A DNA stretch of 24,515 nt, taken from PS1 clade bacterium (GTDB lineage: Bacteria > Pseudomonadota > Alphaproteobacteria > RS24). The stretch covers positions 1 to 24,515 of the forward strand of contig JADHOK010000010.1 in NCBI GenBank assembly GCA_016779015.1, given 5' to 3'. The notes under the pieces are model-generated. The model ran no database searches, was not told where the DNA came from, and worked only from the letters and a program-made list of their open reading frames with translations. Of this stretch, positions 17,053-24,515 are shown piece after piece. The translations under genes were made by a program, and so were the position numbers. Within the stretch, counting starts at the first letter, position 1; each line of letters starts with the position of its first letter.

Positions 17053-17811
17053 TTACGGGTGTTTCCACTGTTTACGCGGCGGAATGGCGCTCGGATTAAT
17101 CTGTCGCACAGCCAGCTTATTGCCGCTACGCACAAATTCGGTTTTCACCCAACGACCGCTATCCGTGTACCAGATATCGCTGCGCAATTTGCCGTGTAGG
17201 CGAAAGCGCGTGGCCTGCACCGGCGCGTTTTCGATACTCAGTGTCTCAACCCCAATGCGCTCGACTTCGGCAGTCAGCAGCCGCGCATCCTGCGACGAGA
17301 TGAAAGCCGACTGGCGGATGAAATTCGGGTTGAAATAGCTGGTCGGCAAAAGCGGCGCTTCGAGATTGTTCTCAAACTTTCTGCCACTGCCGACATAGCG
17401 CCCATTCTCCAGACGCAACGCCACAGTTTCATCTTCGCCATTATTGTCGGTCTTGGAATTAAGCGACAACAATGTGCCGTCGCGCCAGACTTCGCGGCTG
17501 TCATGGCGATAACGGAAAAGCGGTATCGGCCCGATTTTGAAATCAATTTCAATATGAATATCAACAACCAGCTCGCCCGCATCAGAGCGGTTGAAGTCCA
17601 GCACCTGAAAACCCAGCGGCTTGTCCTTGCGAACAATCTCATAGGCCAGACGACCGCCCTCAGGAACCCCGCCCAGCCAGTCGCGCGACACTGTATCGGC
17701 GATGGCTGTGGCCGGTACCAGAAACAATAATGTCAGAAAAAGCGTTGCCCTAGCGCGCGAAGAAATCCCGCGCAATGCGTCCAATATTATCCGTAAATCG
17801 AAGCGCGCCAT
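17053..17811 (-). CDS. Exported DUF6134-like protein
   Basis: A 252-residue protein with a long N-terminal region and then a signal peptide (ATLFLTLLFLVPATAIADT, about residues 22-40), so it probably acts in the periplasm. The mature part is rich in beta strands; the opening LAYEIVRKDKPLGFQVLDF and the block IPLFRYRHDSREVWRDGTLL match what I recall of DUF6134. No enzymatic motif is visible and no function is known. From its ATG the gene overlaps the end of the chrR-like gene by 62 nt in another frame. The only later starts would cut into the signal peptide, so I keep the ATG. It lies 21 nt upstream of the SDR gene. Confidence 0.75.
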   Translation of the reverse strand: MARFDLRIILDALRGISSRARATLFLTLLFLVPATAIADTVSRDWLGGVPEGGRLAYEIVRKDKPLGFQVLDFNRSDAGELVVDIHIEIDFKIGPIPLFRYRHDSREVWRDGTLLSLNSKTDNNGEDETVALRLENGRYVGSGRKFENNLEAPLLPTSYFNPNFIRQSAFISSQDARLLTAEVERIGVETLSIENAPVQATRFRLHGKLRSDIWYTDSGRWVKTEFVRSGNKLAVRQINPSAIPPRKQWKHP

Positions 17812-18409
17812 CGGTCACCGCCAAGCAAATACAATCTTCGTTTCCTTCAGCGCGCGGACGGTGCTGGATATGCATGTCGGCCAGAGCCAACTGCCCGCGC
17901 TCATAAAGTCGGTTACCATCACGAAACGCCCCGCGCAAGACAAGAGTGGCCTCGATACCGCTATGGGTGTGTCGTGGAGCCGCTTTGCCCGGCTTGATTT
18001 TCAGCAATTTGACGCTCTCGCCATTATCACCAAACGGCAATTTGACCTGTTTGACGCCGGGATAGGCAAAACGCCAATCGGCGTTTTCAATCGGTTGATC
18101 AAGCAAACTGCGCAGCGCTGCCGGCAGGTCTTGGTTTTGAGCCACTTCCGTTTTTTCTTCTTCGGCTTCCGGCTCGTCGAGGCGCGCCATCACGGCGTCC
18201 AACGTGTCGGCTTTGACCTCGCAAGTCTCGGCTTCGTCGAGCAACAAACCATTGAGCTGCTCAAGCGCTTTATATTGATCGCGCGCGGCCGGAGAAAGAG
18301 TGATGAAGCTGGCCATCAGCACCGACATGCCATACCCCAAATCACCGGCGGCATATTGCGCTACCAGCGATTCCAAACTTGGGCTTAAAGGGATATGTGC
18401 GTTCAACAC
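17750..18409 (-). CDS. chrR: ChrR-like cupin protein with degenerate anti-sigma zinc site
   Basis: A 219-residue two-domain protein related to ChrR, the anti-sigma factor that holds the ECF sigma RpoE until singlet oxygen appears. The N-terminal domain keeps the helix SLVAQYAAGDL (14-24), but where ChrR has the zinc ligands in HLSLCDEC this protein reads FITLSPAA (35-42): no histidine, no cysteine. The C-terminal cupin keeps its metal site: H147, H149 and E153 in PRHTHSGIEATLVLRGAF, and H183 in MHIQHRPRA; the ending EDCICLAVTDGALRF is close to ChrR. No sigma-factor gene is adjacent. It starts with GTG, GAGG lying 5-6 nt upstream, and is first in the operon with the DUF6134-like and SDR genes. 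It may be a metal-independent anti-sigma factor or have another role. Confidence 0.85.
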   Translation of the reverse strand: MLNAHIPLSPSLESLVAQYAAGDLGYGMSVLMASFITLSPAARDQYKALEQLNGLLLDEAETCEVKADTLDAVMARLDEPEAEEEKTEVAQNQDLPAALRSLLDQPIENADWRFAYPGVKQVKLPFGDNGESVKLLKIKPGKAAPRHTHSGIEATLVLRGAFRDGNRLYERGQLALADMHIQHRPRAEGNEDCICLAVTDGALRFTDNIGRIARDFFAR

Positions 18410-18436
18410 GAGACCTCATTAGTGCTTCTAAGAAAT

Positions 18437-18465
18437 AAAATAATTGTTATAAATTACGATGTAAA
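18437..18465 (-). promoter_or_regulatory. Sigma-70-type promoter of the chrR-like operon
   Basis: On the minus strand, -35 TTTACA (18465-18460), a 17-nt spacer and -10 TATTTT (18442-18437) lie 27 nt upstream of the GTG start. It overlaps the ECF-like element described separately, so the operon may have two promoters. Confidence 0.5.
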
Positions 18466-18480
18466 CCTCCCATCGGATTA
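18453..18480 (-). promoter_or_regulatory. ECF-sigma-like promoter element of the chrR-like operon
   Basis: On the minus strand, TAATCC (18480-18475), a 16-nt spacer and CGTAAT (18458-18453). It has the same ATCC-N16-CGTA arrangement as the element before the photolyase gene. The predicted leader is about 37 nt. Confidence 0.4.
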
Positions 18481-18518
18481 GGCAAATTGAAATTTTATCG
18501 GGTTTACAGGAGAAAAAA

Positions 18519-19520
18519 GTGCAATTTCACGAAGATATGATCGCCGCCATAGGCAATACCCCTCTGATAAAGCTCAAAAAAGCCTCGGCAGAGAGCGGCT
18601 GCACCATTCTCGGCAAAGCCGAGTTCATGAACCCCGGCCAATCGGTGAAAGACCGCGCGGCGCTGTACATCATCAAAGACGCTGTCGAAAAGGGCCAATT
18701 ACAGCCCGGCGGCACGATTGTTGAAGGCACTGCAGGCAATACCGGCATCGGCATCGCTCTGGTGGCCAATGCGCTGGGCTATAAATCGGTAATCGTCATT
18801 CCCGAAACGCAGAGCGATGAGAAAAAGGACATGCTGCGTCTGGCCGGTGCCGAGCTTATCGAAGTGCCCGCCGTGCCCTATGCCGATGACAATAATTACA
18901 TCAAATATTCCGGACGTCTGGCGGCCGAGCTGAATGAGAAAAACGACAAAGGCGCGGTTTGGGCCAATCAGTTTGACAATGTTGCCAATCGGCAAGCCCA
19001 TATTGAAACCACCGGGCCGGAAATCTGGCGTCAGACCGACGGCAAAGTAGATGGCTTCACCTGCGCTATCGGCTCCGGCGGCACGCTGGCCGGTGTCGGC
19101 ATGTATCTGAAACAGCAAAACAGCGCCATCTGCATCGCCGCCGCCGACCCGATGGGGGCCAATATGTATCACTGGATCAAGCACGGCGAATTGCGCTCCG
19201 AAGGCACGTCGATAACCGAGGGCATCGGCCAGGGGCGCGTGACGGCAAACATCGAAGGCGCGCCGTTTGACGACGCCTATCAAATCGAGGACGCCGAAGC
19301 GCTGCCTATCGTCTTTGACCTGCTGAAAGAAGAAGGTCTGTGCCTTGGCGGCTCCAGCGGCATTAACATTGCCGGTGCCATGCGTATGGCCGCCGATCTC
19401 GGCCCCGGCCACACCATCGTCACCATTTTATGCGATTACGGCACGCGCTATCAGTCGAAAATGTTTAACCCGACTTTCCTGAAAGAAAAGGGCCTGCCCC
19501 ATCCCGATTGGCTGGCATGA
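18519..19520 (+). CDS. cysK: Cysteine synthase A (O-acetylserine sulfhydrylase family)
   Basis: A 333-residue PLP enzyme that makes cysteine from O-acetylserine and sulfide. The PLP lysine is K44 in NPGQSVKDRAA, the substrate loop is EGTAGNTGIGIA (69-80), the PLP-phosphate loop is AIGSGGTLAG, and the C-terminus has GLCLGGSSGINIAGA. The alanine in TAGNTG replaces the serine of the E. coli enzyme; I recall this variant from alphaproteobacterial members. The start is GTG, chosen because AGGAGA lies 5 nt upstream; the first ATG, six codons later, has no such site. It runs away from the chrR-like gene and overlaps the next gene by 4 nt (ATGA). Confidence 0.92.
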   Translation: MQFHEDMIAAIGNTPLIKLKKASAESGCTILGKAEFMNPGQSVKDRAALYIIKDAVEKGQLQPGGTIVEGTAGNTGIGIALVANALGYKSVIVIPETQSDEKKDMLRLAGAELIEVPAVPYADDNNYIKYSGRLAAELNEKNDKGAVWANQFDNVANRQAHIETTGPEIWRQTDGKVDGFTCAIGSGGTLAGVGMYLKQQNSAICIAAADPMGANMYHWIKHGELRSEGTSITEGIGQGRVTANIEGAPFDDAYQIEDAEALPIVFDLLKEEGLCLGGSSGINIAGAMRMAADLGPGHTIVTILCDYGTRYQSKMFNPTFLKEKGLPHPDWLA

Positions 19521-20032
19521 CCAAGCTGCAAACCATCGTCACCCATCTCGCCATGGATGCGCCTTTGGCCGTGTCCTCGGGTGAGATTGTCTGGCCGGCG
19601 GGGGTCAGTTTTCAGCCGGAAGCGGGCATGGCGCTGGACGCGTATCGCGCGCTTTACGATATGGTCGGGCGCAAATGGCATTGGGTCAATCGACGCCATC
19701 TCGACGACCGTCAATTGGCGGCGCTTATCCACCATCCGGCGACCGAGATATTTGTGCTGCGCCGCGACGCCGCGCCCATCGGTTATGTCGAATTGAATTA
19801 CAAACTTTTTCCGCAGGTCGAGATTGTTTTCCTCGGTCTGGTGGAGGCCGAAATCGGCAATGGTCTGGGGCCGCTGATGATGAAGCGCGCCATGCAAATC
19901 ATCAAAGCGCGCGAACCCAATCGGGTGATTATCCAGACCTGCACGCTCGACCATCCGGTGGCGCTGCGGCTTTATCAAAGCGTCGGCTTTTCACCCTATC
20001 GGCGCAAACAAGTCGAGATTATCGACAATTAA
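19517..20032 (+). CDS. GNAT-family N-acetyltransferase
   Basis: A 171-residue acetyltransferase. The GNAT core is seen as IFVLRRDAAPIGYVELNYK (about 79-97), VEIVFLGLVEAEIGNGLGPLMMKRAM (100-125, read in two parts, with the acetyl-CoA loop at GNGLGP) and LDHPVALRLYQSVGFSPYRR near the C-terminus. The acceptor substrate is unknown. Its ATG overlaps the cysK stop codon as ATGA, so the two genes are probably translated together; a link with sulfur-amino-acid metabolism is possible but is only inferred from this coupling. An in-frame ATG three codons upstream lies inside cysK and is less likely. Confidence 0.85.
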   Translation: MTKLQTIVTHLAMDAPLAVSSGEIVWPAGVSFQPEAGMALDAYRALYDMVGRKWHWVNRRHLDDRQLAALIHHPATEIFVLRRDAAPIGYVELNYKLFPQVEIVFLGLVEAEIGNGLGPLMMKRAMQIIKAREPNRVIIQTCTLDHPVALRLYQSVGFSPYRRKQVEIIDN

Positions 20033-20144
20033 TTCGCTTACTGCATCCTTCGTTTTTGAGGGGAGCGACCAGCATCATGATTGCCGAAACAGTCGCGCCC
20101 GTGTTAGCGTTTTCTCGTAATAACAATAATAACGGAACGCGAGA

Positions 20145-20549
20145 ATGTTTAATCGCCTATTGAAACTGAACACCCAGAAATTCAGCTTGCTCCCCACCAC
20201 TTTATTGGTCTTGTTGGCCTTAACCTTGCTGGCCAACACGGCACAAGCGCAGGCGTGTCCAAACTGGAATACACGAGAATTTTTTGAAAAAGCGCTACCA
20301 ATCGATGTCGCGCACTGCCTTGATCGCGGCGCGGATGCGGCGGCACGGGATTGGCTAGGCAACACTCCCCTTCACTACGCGGCAGGGAATAACGAGACCC
20401 CTGCAATCATCATCACTCTGCTTGAGCACGGCGCGAACTCCAAAATCAAAAATAATGATGGCAAGACGGCCTTAGACCTTATTGATATGGATTCCCCGCT
20501 CCGTAATACAAAAGCCTACTGGCAGCTTCACGAGGCGCGGTATAAATAA
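20145..20549 (+). CDS. Small exported ankyrin-repeat protein
   Basis: A 134-residue protein with a clear signal peptide (hydrophobic LLPTTLLVLLALTLLANT then AQA, cleavage near residue 36), so it is probably periplasmic. The mature part holds about two ankyrin repeats: LDRGADAAARDWLGNTPLHYAAG (about 59-81, in two parts) and LLEHGANSKIKNNDGKTALDLI (about 92-113), with the usual TPLHYAA and TALDL helices. Ankyrin repeats bind other proteins; no partner is evident. There is no strong ribosome binding site (CGAGA before the ATG). It begins an AT-richer stretch unlike the neighbouring housekeeping genes. Confidence 0.82.
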   Translation: MFNRLLKLNTQKFSLLPTTLLVLLALTLLANTAQAQACPNWNTREFFEKALPIDVAHCLDRGADAAARDWLGNTPLHYAAGNNETPAIIITLLEHGANSKIKNNDGKTALDLIDMDSPLRNTKAYWQLHEARYK

Positions 20550-20696
20550 AGACATCTTCACGCCCCATCACCGACAATCTGACATTCGCGCATTTCGATA
20601 TTGTTTAGGGGGCAGCTATAAGCACCCGCCATTCATGGGTTATGATCTCGCCTATTGGGGTGTGTTACTATGGGAACAGTTAGGTTTATTGGCTTG

Positions 20697-20729
20697 CGGG
20701 GGTGTTCCCCGTCAGCCCCTTTTGGGGTT
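20697..20729 (+). repeat. Two back-to-back GC-rich hairpins
   Basis: CGGGG-GTGTT-CCCCG (20697-20711) is followed after two bases by AGCCCC-TTTT-GGGGTT (20714-20729). There is no T-run, so neither is a standard terminator. They sit in the 235-nt gap between the ankyrin gene and the membrane-protein gene, directly before a promoter. Nothing else in that gap could be recognised. Confidence 0.45.
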
Positions 20730-20739
20730 AGATAACACC

Positions 20740-20768
20740 TTAACAAACAGTTCACTTTTGCCTATAGT
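20740..20768 (+). promoter_or_regulatory. Sigma-70-type promoter of the unrecognised membrane-protein gene
   Basis: TTAACA (20740-20745), a 17-nt spacer and TATAGT (20763-20768) give a predicted start of transcription near 20775. That is only about 10 nt before the ATG at 20785 and about 90 nt before the ATG at 20866. Confidence 0.6.
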
Positions 20769-20784
20769 TGTGGGAGTTAAGTGT

Positions 20785-21408
20785 ATGCGAAGCATTGCTT
20801 CATATTTTTTGTCCACTAATACGAAAAAAAACAGGGTTGTCGTCACATTCGGCAAAGACAGGACAATGAAACTTGATAATTTTTGGGCGGCAATAATAGG
20901 CGTAGCTGCTTATTGGACGCTTTGGTTTCTTGCGCGACCATCGGTGAAGGATAGCATTTCAGATGAAATTGCTTTTAGCGGTTTCGTGTCACTCGTTATC
21001 TGCGCGTCCCACTTCCGATTATCCGACCTTATTGATATGGTTAACGAACGTGTCGAAAGCCTTGCAAACCGTGTGGGCGAAATCGACGGCGGGCAAGAAG
21101 AAGTAGAGGATCACAGCCCGCGTGCTTTGACCGAAAAAGGGAGAATTCTCTCAAAAGCGGTAAATGCCAAGGACTTGGCCACTAAATATCGAAGTCATCT
21201 CGGCTCTGTGAACACCAAGCAGGCATACGATATTCAGGAGGCCTGCTTGGCTTTCGCCGAACTCGACATGCTTGAGGCACTGGATGATGAAGACAGTCGC
21301 GCCGTAAAGAAATATGCCTATGAAAACGGCAAAAGCGTAGAGCGCGTTTTGCGCGTCATTGGTATTGAAATGCGCGACATGATTCTCGCACAGCGAGAGA
21401 ATGATTAA
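20785..21408 (+). CDS. Unrecognised membrane protein with two N-terminal helices
   Basis: I do not recognise this 207-residue protein. After a short basic start come two hydrophobic stretches, FWAAIIGVAAYWTLWFLA (about 32-49) and IAFSGFVSLVICASHF (about 60-75), then a soluble, charged, largely helical tail of some 130 residues (HSPRALTEKGRILSKAVNAK, then AYDIQEACLAFAELDMLEAL). The start at 20785 has GGGAG 8 nt upstream; the ATG at 20866 (180 residues, MKLDNFW) has a weaker site but suits the predicted promoter better. The reading frame stays open well upstream, yet that part runs through the ankyrin gene and non-coding sequence. Base composition is visibly more AT-rich than the flanking genes, which suggests transfer. 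Confidence 0.65.
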   Translation: MRSIASYFLSTNTKKNRVVVTFGKDRTMKLDNFWAAIIGVAAYWTLWFLARPSVKDSISDEIAFSGFVSLVICASHFRLSDLIDMVNERVESLANRVGEIDGGQEEVEDHSPRALTEKGRILSKAVNAKDLATKYRSHLGSVNTKQAYDIQEACLAFAELDMLEALDDEDSRAVKKYAYENGKSVERVLRVIGIEMRDMILAQREND

Positions 21409-21437
21409 ACGCCCTCAAACGCTTAACCTGCCCCTTC

Positions 21438-22174
<737 letters not shown>

Positions 22175-22178
<4 letters not shown>

Positions 22179-23287
22179 GAGCTTGTCCTGTCGGTTGAGA
22201 GGTGATTTTCCATAAAGATTGAATAACGCGACATGGCAAAGCAGAAAAGCCAGAACACCCCAGCCGCAAACACATAGCCGGTGACATGGGTTTCCGGCGT
22301 CGCCCAACTGGCGTCGGTGAAGTGCAATTGCACGATGCCCAAAAGGTCAAACAGGCCGACAATCAGCACCAATGTGGTGTCTTTGAAAAGGCCGATAAAC
22401 GTGTTCACAATGCCCGGAATAACCAGTTTCAGCGCTTGCGGCAGCACAATCAGGCGGGTTGTCTTCCAATATCCGAGACCAAGCGCCGCCGCCGCCTCGT
22501 ATTGCCCTTTCGGGATGGCCTGCAAACCGCCGCGCACCACCTCGGCCATATAGGCCGATGAGAACAGCGCTACGCCGATGAGGCAGCGCACCAGCTTGTC
22601 GAAATTAACCCCATCGGGCAGAAATAAAGGCAACATGACGCTGGCCATAAACAGCACGGTAATCAGCGGCACACCGCGGAAAATCTCGATAAAACCGATG
22701 CACAGCGCGCGCACTATCGGCAATTCTGAGCGCCGCCCAAGGGCCAGCAGAATGCCGAGCGGCAGCGATGCGACAATGCCCGTCACCGCCACCACCAGCG
22801 TCACCAGCAAGCCGCCCCAGTCGGTTGTGTCCACCGCTTCCAGACCCAGCACGCCGCCGGTCAGCATGATGAAAGCAAATATCGGATAAAAACCCAGCAG
22901 GAAAAACAGATTGGCGCGCTTATGCCCGACACTCGGCATCAGCATCGGTATCAAACCGACTAGGCCGGAGAGAAACACCATATCCACCCGCCAGCGTTCG
23001 GCTTCGGGATAGCGGCCGTAAATAAATTGGCCGAATTTGGCCTCAATGAATGGCCAGCACGCCCCCTGCACCGGTTTCAAACAGGCCGTGCGGTCGTCGC
23101 CCGAAAAACTCGCGTCCAATATCGCCCACCCAAAAACCACTTCGGTGATATAGAGGATGATACCGATGGCGATAACCGTCAGCAGCGTGTCGAGCTTGGT
23201 GGCGAACAGGTTTTCGCGCGCCCAGCCGACAAAGCCGACAGTATTGGCCGGTGCCGGTCGCGGCGGGGTTGGTGTCCAACTGGTCAT
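22175..23287 (-). CDS. aapM: General L-amino-acid ABC transporter permease AapM
   Basis: One of the two inner-membrane channel subunits of the Aap importer. It has 370 residues, with a hydrophilic N-terminus ([20 protein letters not shown]) and several membrane helices. The HisM/GlnP-type signature with the EAA-like loop is [20 protein letters not shown] followed by [20 protein letters not shown], which contacts the ATPase. Length and the large N-terminal part before the core match AapM rather than shorter HisM-type permeases. It follows aapQ by 10 nt and overlaps aapP by 4 nt. Confidence 0.93.
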
Positions 23288-23297
23288 TTACCATGCC

Positions 23298-24422
23298 TCA
23301 TGTGTTTTGCCCCACCAAGGCGATGCGCGCATTGTAGCGGTTCATGGCAAAGGAGGTGAGCAGACTGAGGCTCAGGTAAATCATCATGGTGATGAAGATA
23401 ATCTCGACCGCTTGCCCGACTTGCGTCAGCGTTGTGCCGGCGAACACTGAAACGATATCGGGATAGGCAATGGCCACGGCGAGCGATGAGTTTTTGGTCA
23501 GGTTGAGATATTGGCTGGTCAGCGGTGGAATAATGACGCGCAGGGCTTGCGGAATAACCACCAGCCTAAGGGCGGTATTGTCGGGCAGACCCAATGCCGC
23601 CGCCGCTTCGCGTTGGCCTTTCGATACTGACTGGATACCGGCGCGGACAATCTCGGCAATAAAAGCGGCCGTGTAGAGGCTGAGCGCCAAAAGAAGCGCC
23701 ACGAATTCCGGAATAATGGTGATGCCGCCGCGAAAGTTAAATCCTTTGAGCGCCGGCACATCGAGGCTGAAAGGCATGCCCGCCATCAGCGCCGCGCCGC
23801 CAAAGACGACCACAGCCAGCATCGCCAGCGGGCGCCATACCGGCAAAACCAAGCCGTCGCTCAAACGCGCCACCCGCGCACGACGACGCAACCAGAAATA
23901 CGCTGAAACACTGATAGCCAAAGCCGCGCCATACCACCAAGCGGCCGCGCCGGCCTCGATCGCGGGCAGCACAATGCCGCGATTGCTGAGAAACATTGTT
24001 TCGCCAATCGACACCGCCTGACGCGGCGTCGGCAGATTACGCAGCACGCCAAAATACCAGAACATAATCTGCAAAAGCAGCGGCACATTGCGGAAAATCT
24101 CGACATAAACCATTGCGGTTTTGTTGATCAGCCAGTTGCGCGACAGCCTGGCCACGCCCAGCACAAAGCCCAAAAACGTGGCGAAACCGATCCCCAATAC
24201 CGAGACCAGCAATGTGTTGAACAGCCCGACCATCAGCACGCGGCCAAAATTGCTGTCCTCGGAATACTCAATCAGCGTCTGGTTAATGCCGAAACCGGCG
24301 CGCTCTGACAAAAACCCGAAACCGGAATTAATGTTCTGGCGTTCCAGATTGCTCTGCACATTGGCGACCAGCCACACCATGGCCAGCACCAAAGCGCCCA
24401 GCACCGCCGCCTGCAAAAGCAC
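23298..24422 (-). CDS. aapQ: General L-amino-acid ABC transporter permease AapQ (start uncertain)
   Basis: The second inner-membrane permease of the Aap importer, with 374 residues from the GTG at 24422. It starts with a membrane helix (LLQAAVLGALVLAMVWLVANV), then the family segment RQNINSGFGFLSERAGFGI, and carries the EAA-like loop [20 protein letters not shown] with LVVIPQALRVIIPPLTSQYL. The GTG has no ribosome binding site. In the same frame an ATC at 24458-24456 lies 7 nt after a good AGGAG (24470-24466) and would add 12 residues (IDTLKSKLLRRD), a basic N-terminus like that of homologues. An in-frame TGA at 24464-24462 rules out any earlier start, and no ATG, GTG or TTG lies between. Confidence 0.92.
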   Translation of the reverse strand: MLLQAAVLGALVLAMVWLVANVQSNLERQNINSGFGFLSERAGFGINQTLIEYSEDSNFGRVLMVGLFNTLLVSVLGIGFATFLGFVLGVARLSRNWLINKTAMVYVEIFRNVPLLLQIMFWYFGVLRNLPTPRQAVSIGETMFLSNRGIVLPAIEAGAAAWWYGAALAISVSAYFWLRRRARVARLSDGLVLPVWRPLAMLAVVVFGGAALMAGMPFSLDVPALKGFNFRGGITIIPEFVALLLALSLYTAAFIAEIVRAGIQSVSKGQREAAAALGLPDNTALRLVVIPQALRVIIPPLTSQYLNLTKNSSLAVAIAYPDIVSVFAGTTLTQVGQAVEIIFITMMIYLSLSLLTSFAMNRYNARIALVGQNT

Positions 24423-24478
24423 ATCGCGGCGCAGCAGTTTCGATTTCAGCGTATCGATCGGTCAGCTCCTAAAATGGG

Positions 24479-24515
24479 CTAGCGAATGGGTGGTGCGTAT
24501 TGCAGGCCGCCATCC
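24479..24515 (-). CDS. aapJ: General L-amino-acid ABC transporter substrate-binding protein, last codons
   Basis: Only the C-terminal codons DGGLQYAPPIR and a TAG stop (24481-24479) are inside the window. The ending GG-L-x-YAPP-x-R is typical of AapJ, the periplasmic binding protein that delivers amino acids to AapQ/AapM, and the gene is expected at this position as the first of the operon. The rest lies beyond the right edge. Confidence 0.75.
   Translation of the reverse strand, partial: DGGLQYAPPIR

Noticed and set aside
20077..20163. A 28-codon frame before the ankyrin gene, with an Asn run
   Set aside because: It overlaps the ankyrin start, the Asn run comes from AAT/AAC repeats, and there is no family resemblance.
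20482..20784. Upstream extension of the membrane-protein frame by about 100 codons
   Set aside because: It overlaps the ankyrin gene and then non-coding sequence with hairpins and a promoter; composition and residues do not look like protein.

Overview
The window reads as ordinary chromosome from an alphaproteobacterium of moderately high GC. Several alphaproteobacterial gene orders support this: dgt-argS, pcm-like/tolC/popZ/valS, and the general amino-acid ABC operon aapJQMP. I cannot name the genus.

Layout. (1) 1-2449, minus strand: the start of argS (running off the left edge), dgt and a GNAT acetyltransferase. (2) 2538-4408, plus strand: erpA, an exonuclease III gene and a TauE/SafE-type permease, packed with 1-3 nt between or overlapping; erpA has a promoter that predicts a leaderless mRNA. 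(3) 4405-9668, minus strand: valS, a popZ-like gene split by an in-frame amber codon, a tolC-family gene and a pcm-family methyltransferase with an unusual active-site loop. (4) 9827-10050: tRNA-Cys(GCA) and tRNA-Asn(GTT). (5) 10169-11395: an ACAD10/11-like acyl-CoA dehydrogenase. (6) 11504-18409: two convergent operons forming a light/singlet-oxygen and membrane-lipid stress cluster. One is photolyase, FAD oxidoreductase, DUF1365 and cyclopropane-fatty-acid-synthase-like methyltransferase; the other is ChrR-like cupin, DUF6134-like exported protein and SDR. (7) 18519-20032: cysteine synthase plus GNAT. (8) 20145-21408: a small AT-richer islet with an exported ankyrin-type protein and an unrecognised two-helix membrane protein. 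(9) 21438-24515, minus strand: aapP, aapM, aapQ and the last codons of aapJ.

The most interesting system is region 6. In the known pattern, ChrR is a zinc anti-sigma factor encoded beside its ECF sigma factor RpoE, and singlet oxygen releases the sigma factor to induce photolyase and fatty-acid-modifying genes. Here the target genes and a ChrR-like gene are present, but no sigma gene is adjacent, and the N-terminal domain of the ChrR-like protein has lost its zinc-ligand positions while the C-terminal cupin metal site is intact. Both operons carry an upstream ATCC-N16-CGTA element resembling an RpoE-type promoter, so they may be co-regulated by a sigma factor encoded elsewhere.

The second notable point is the popZ-like gene: both conserved ends are in one frame, separated by a single TAG codon and a 12-bp tandem repeat. 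A third is aapQ, whose only good ribosome binding site is spaced for an ATC codon.
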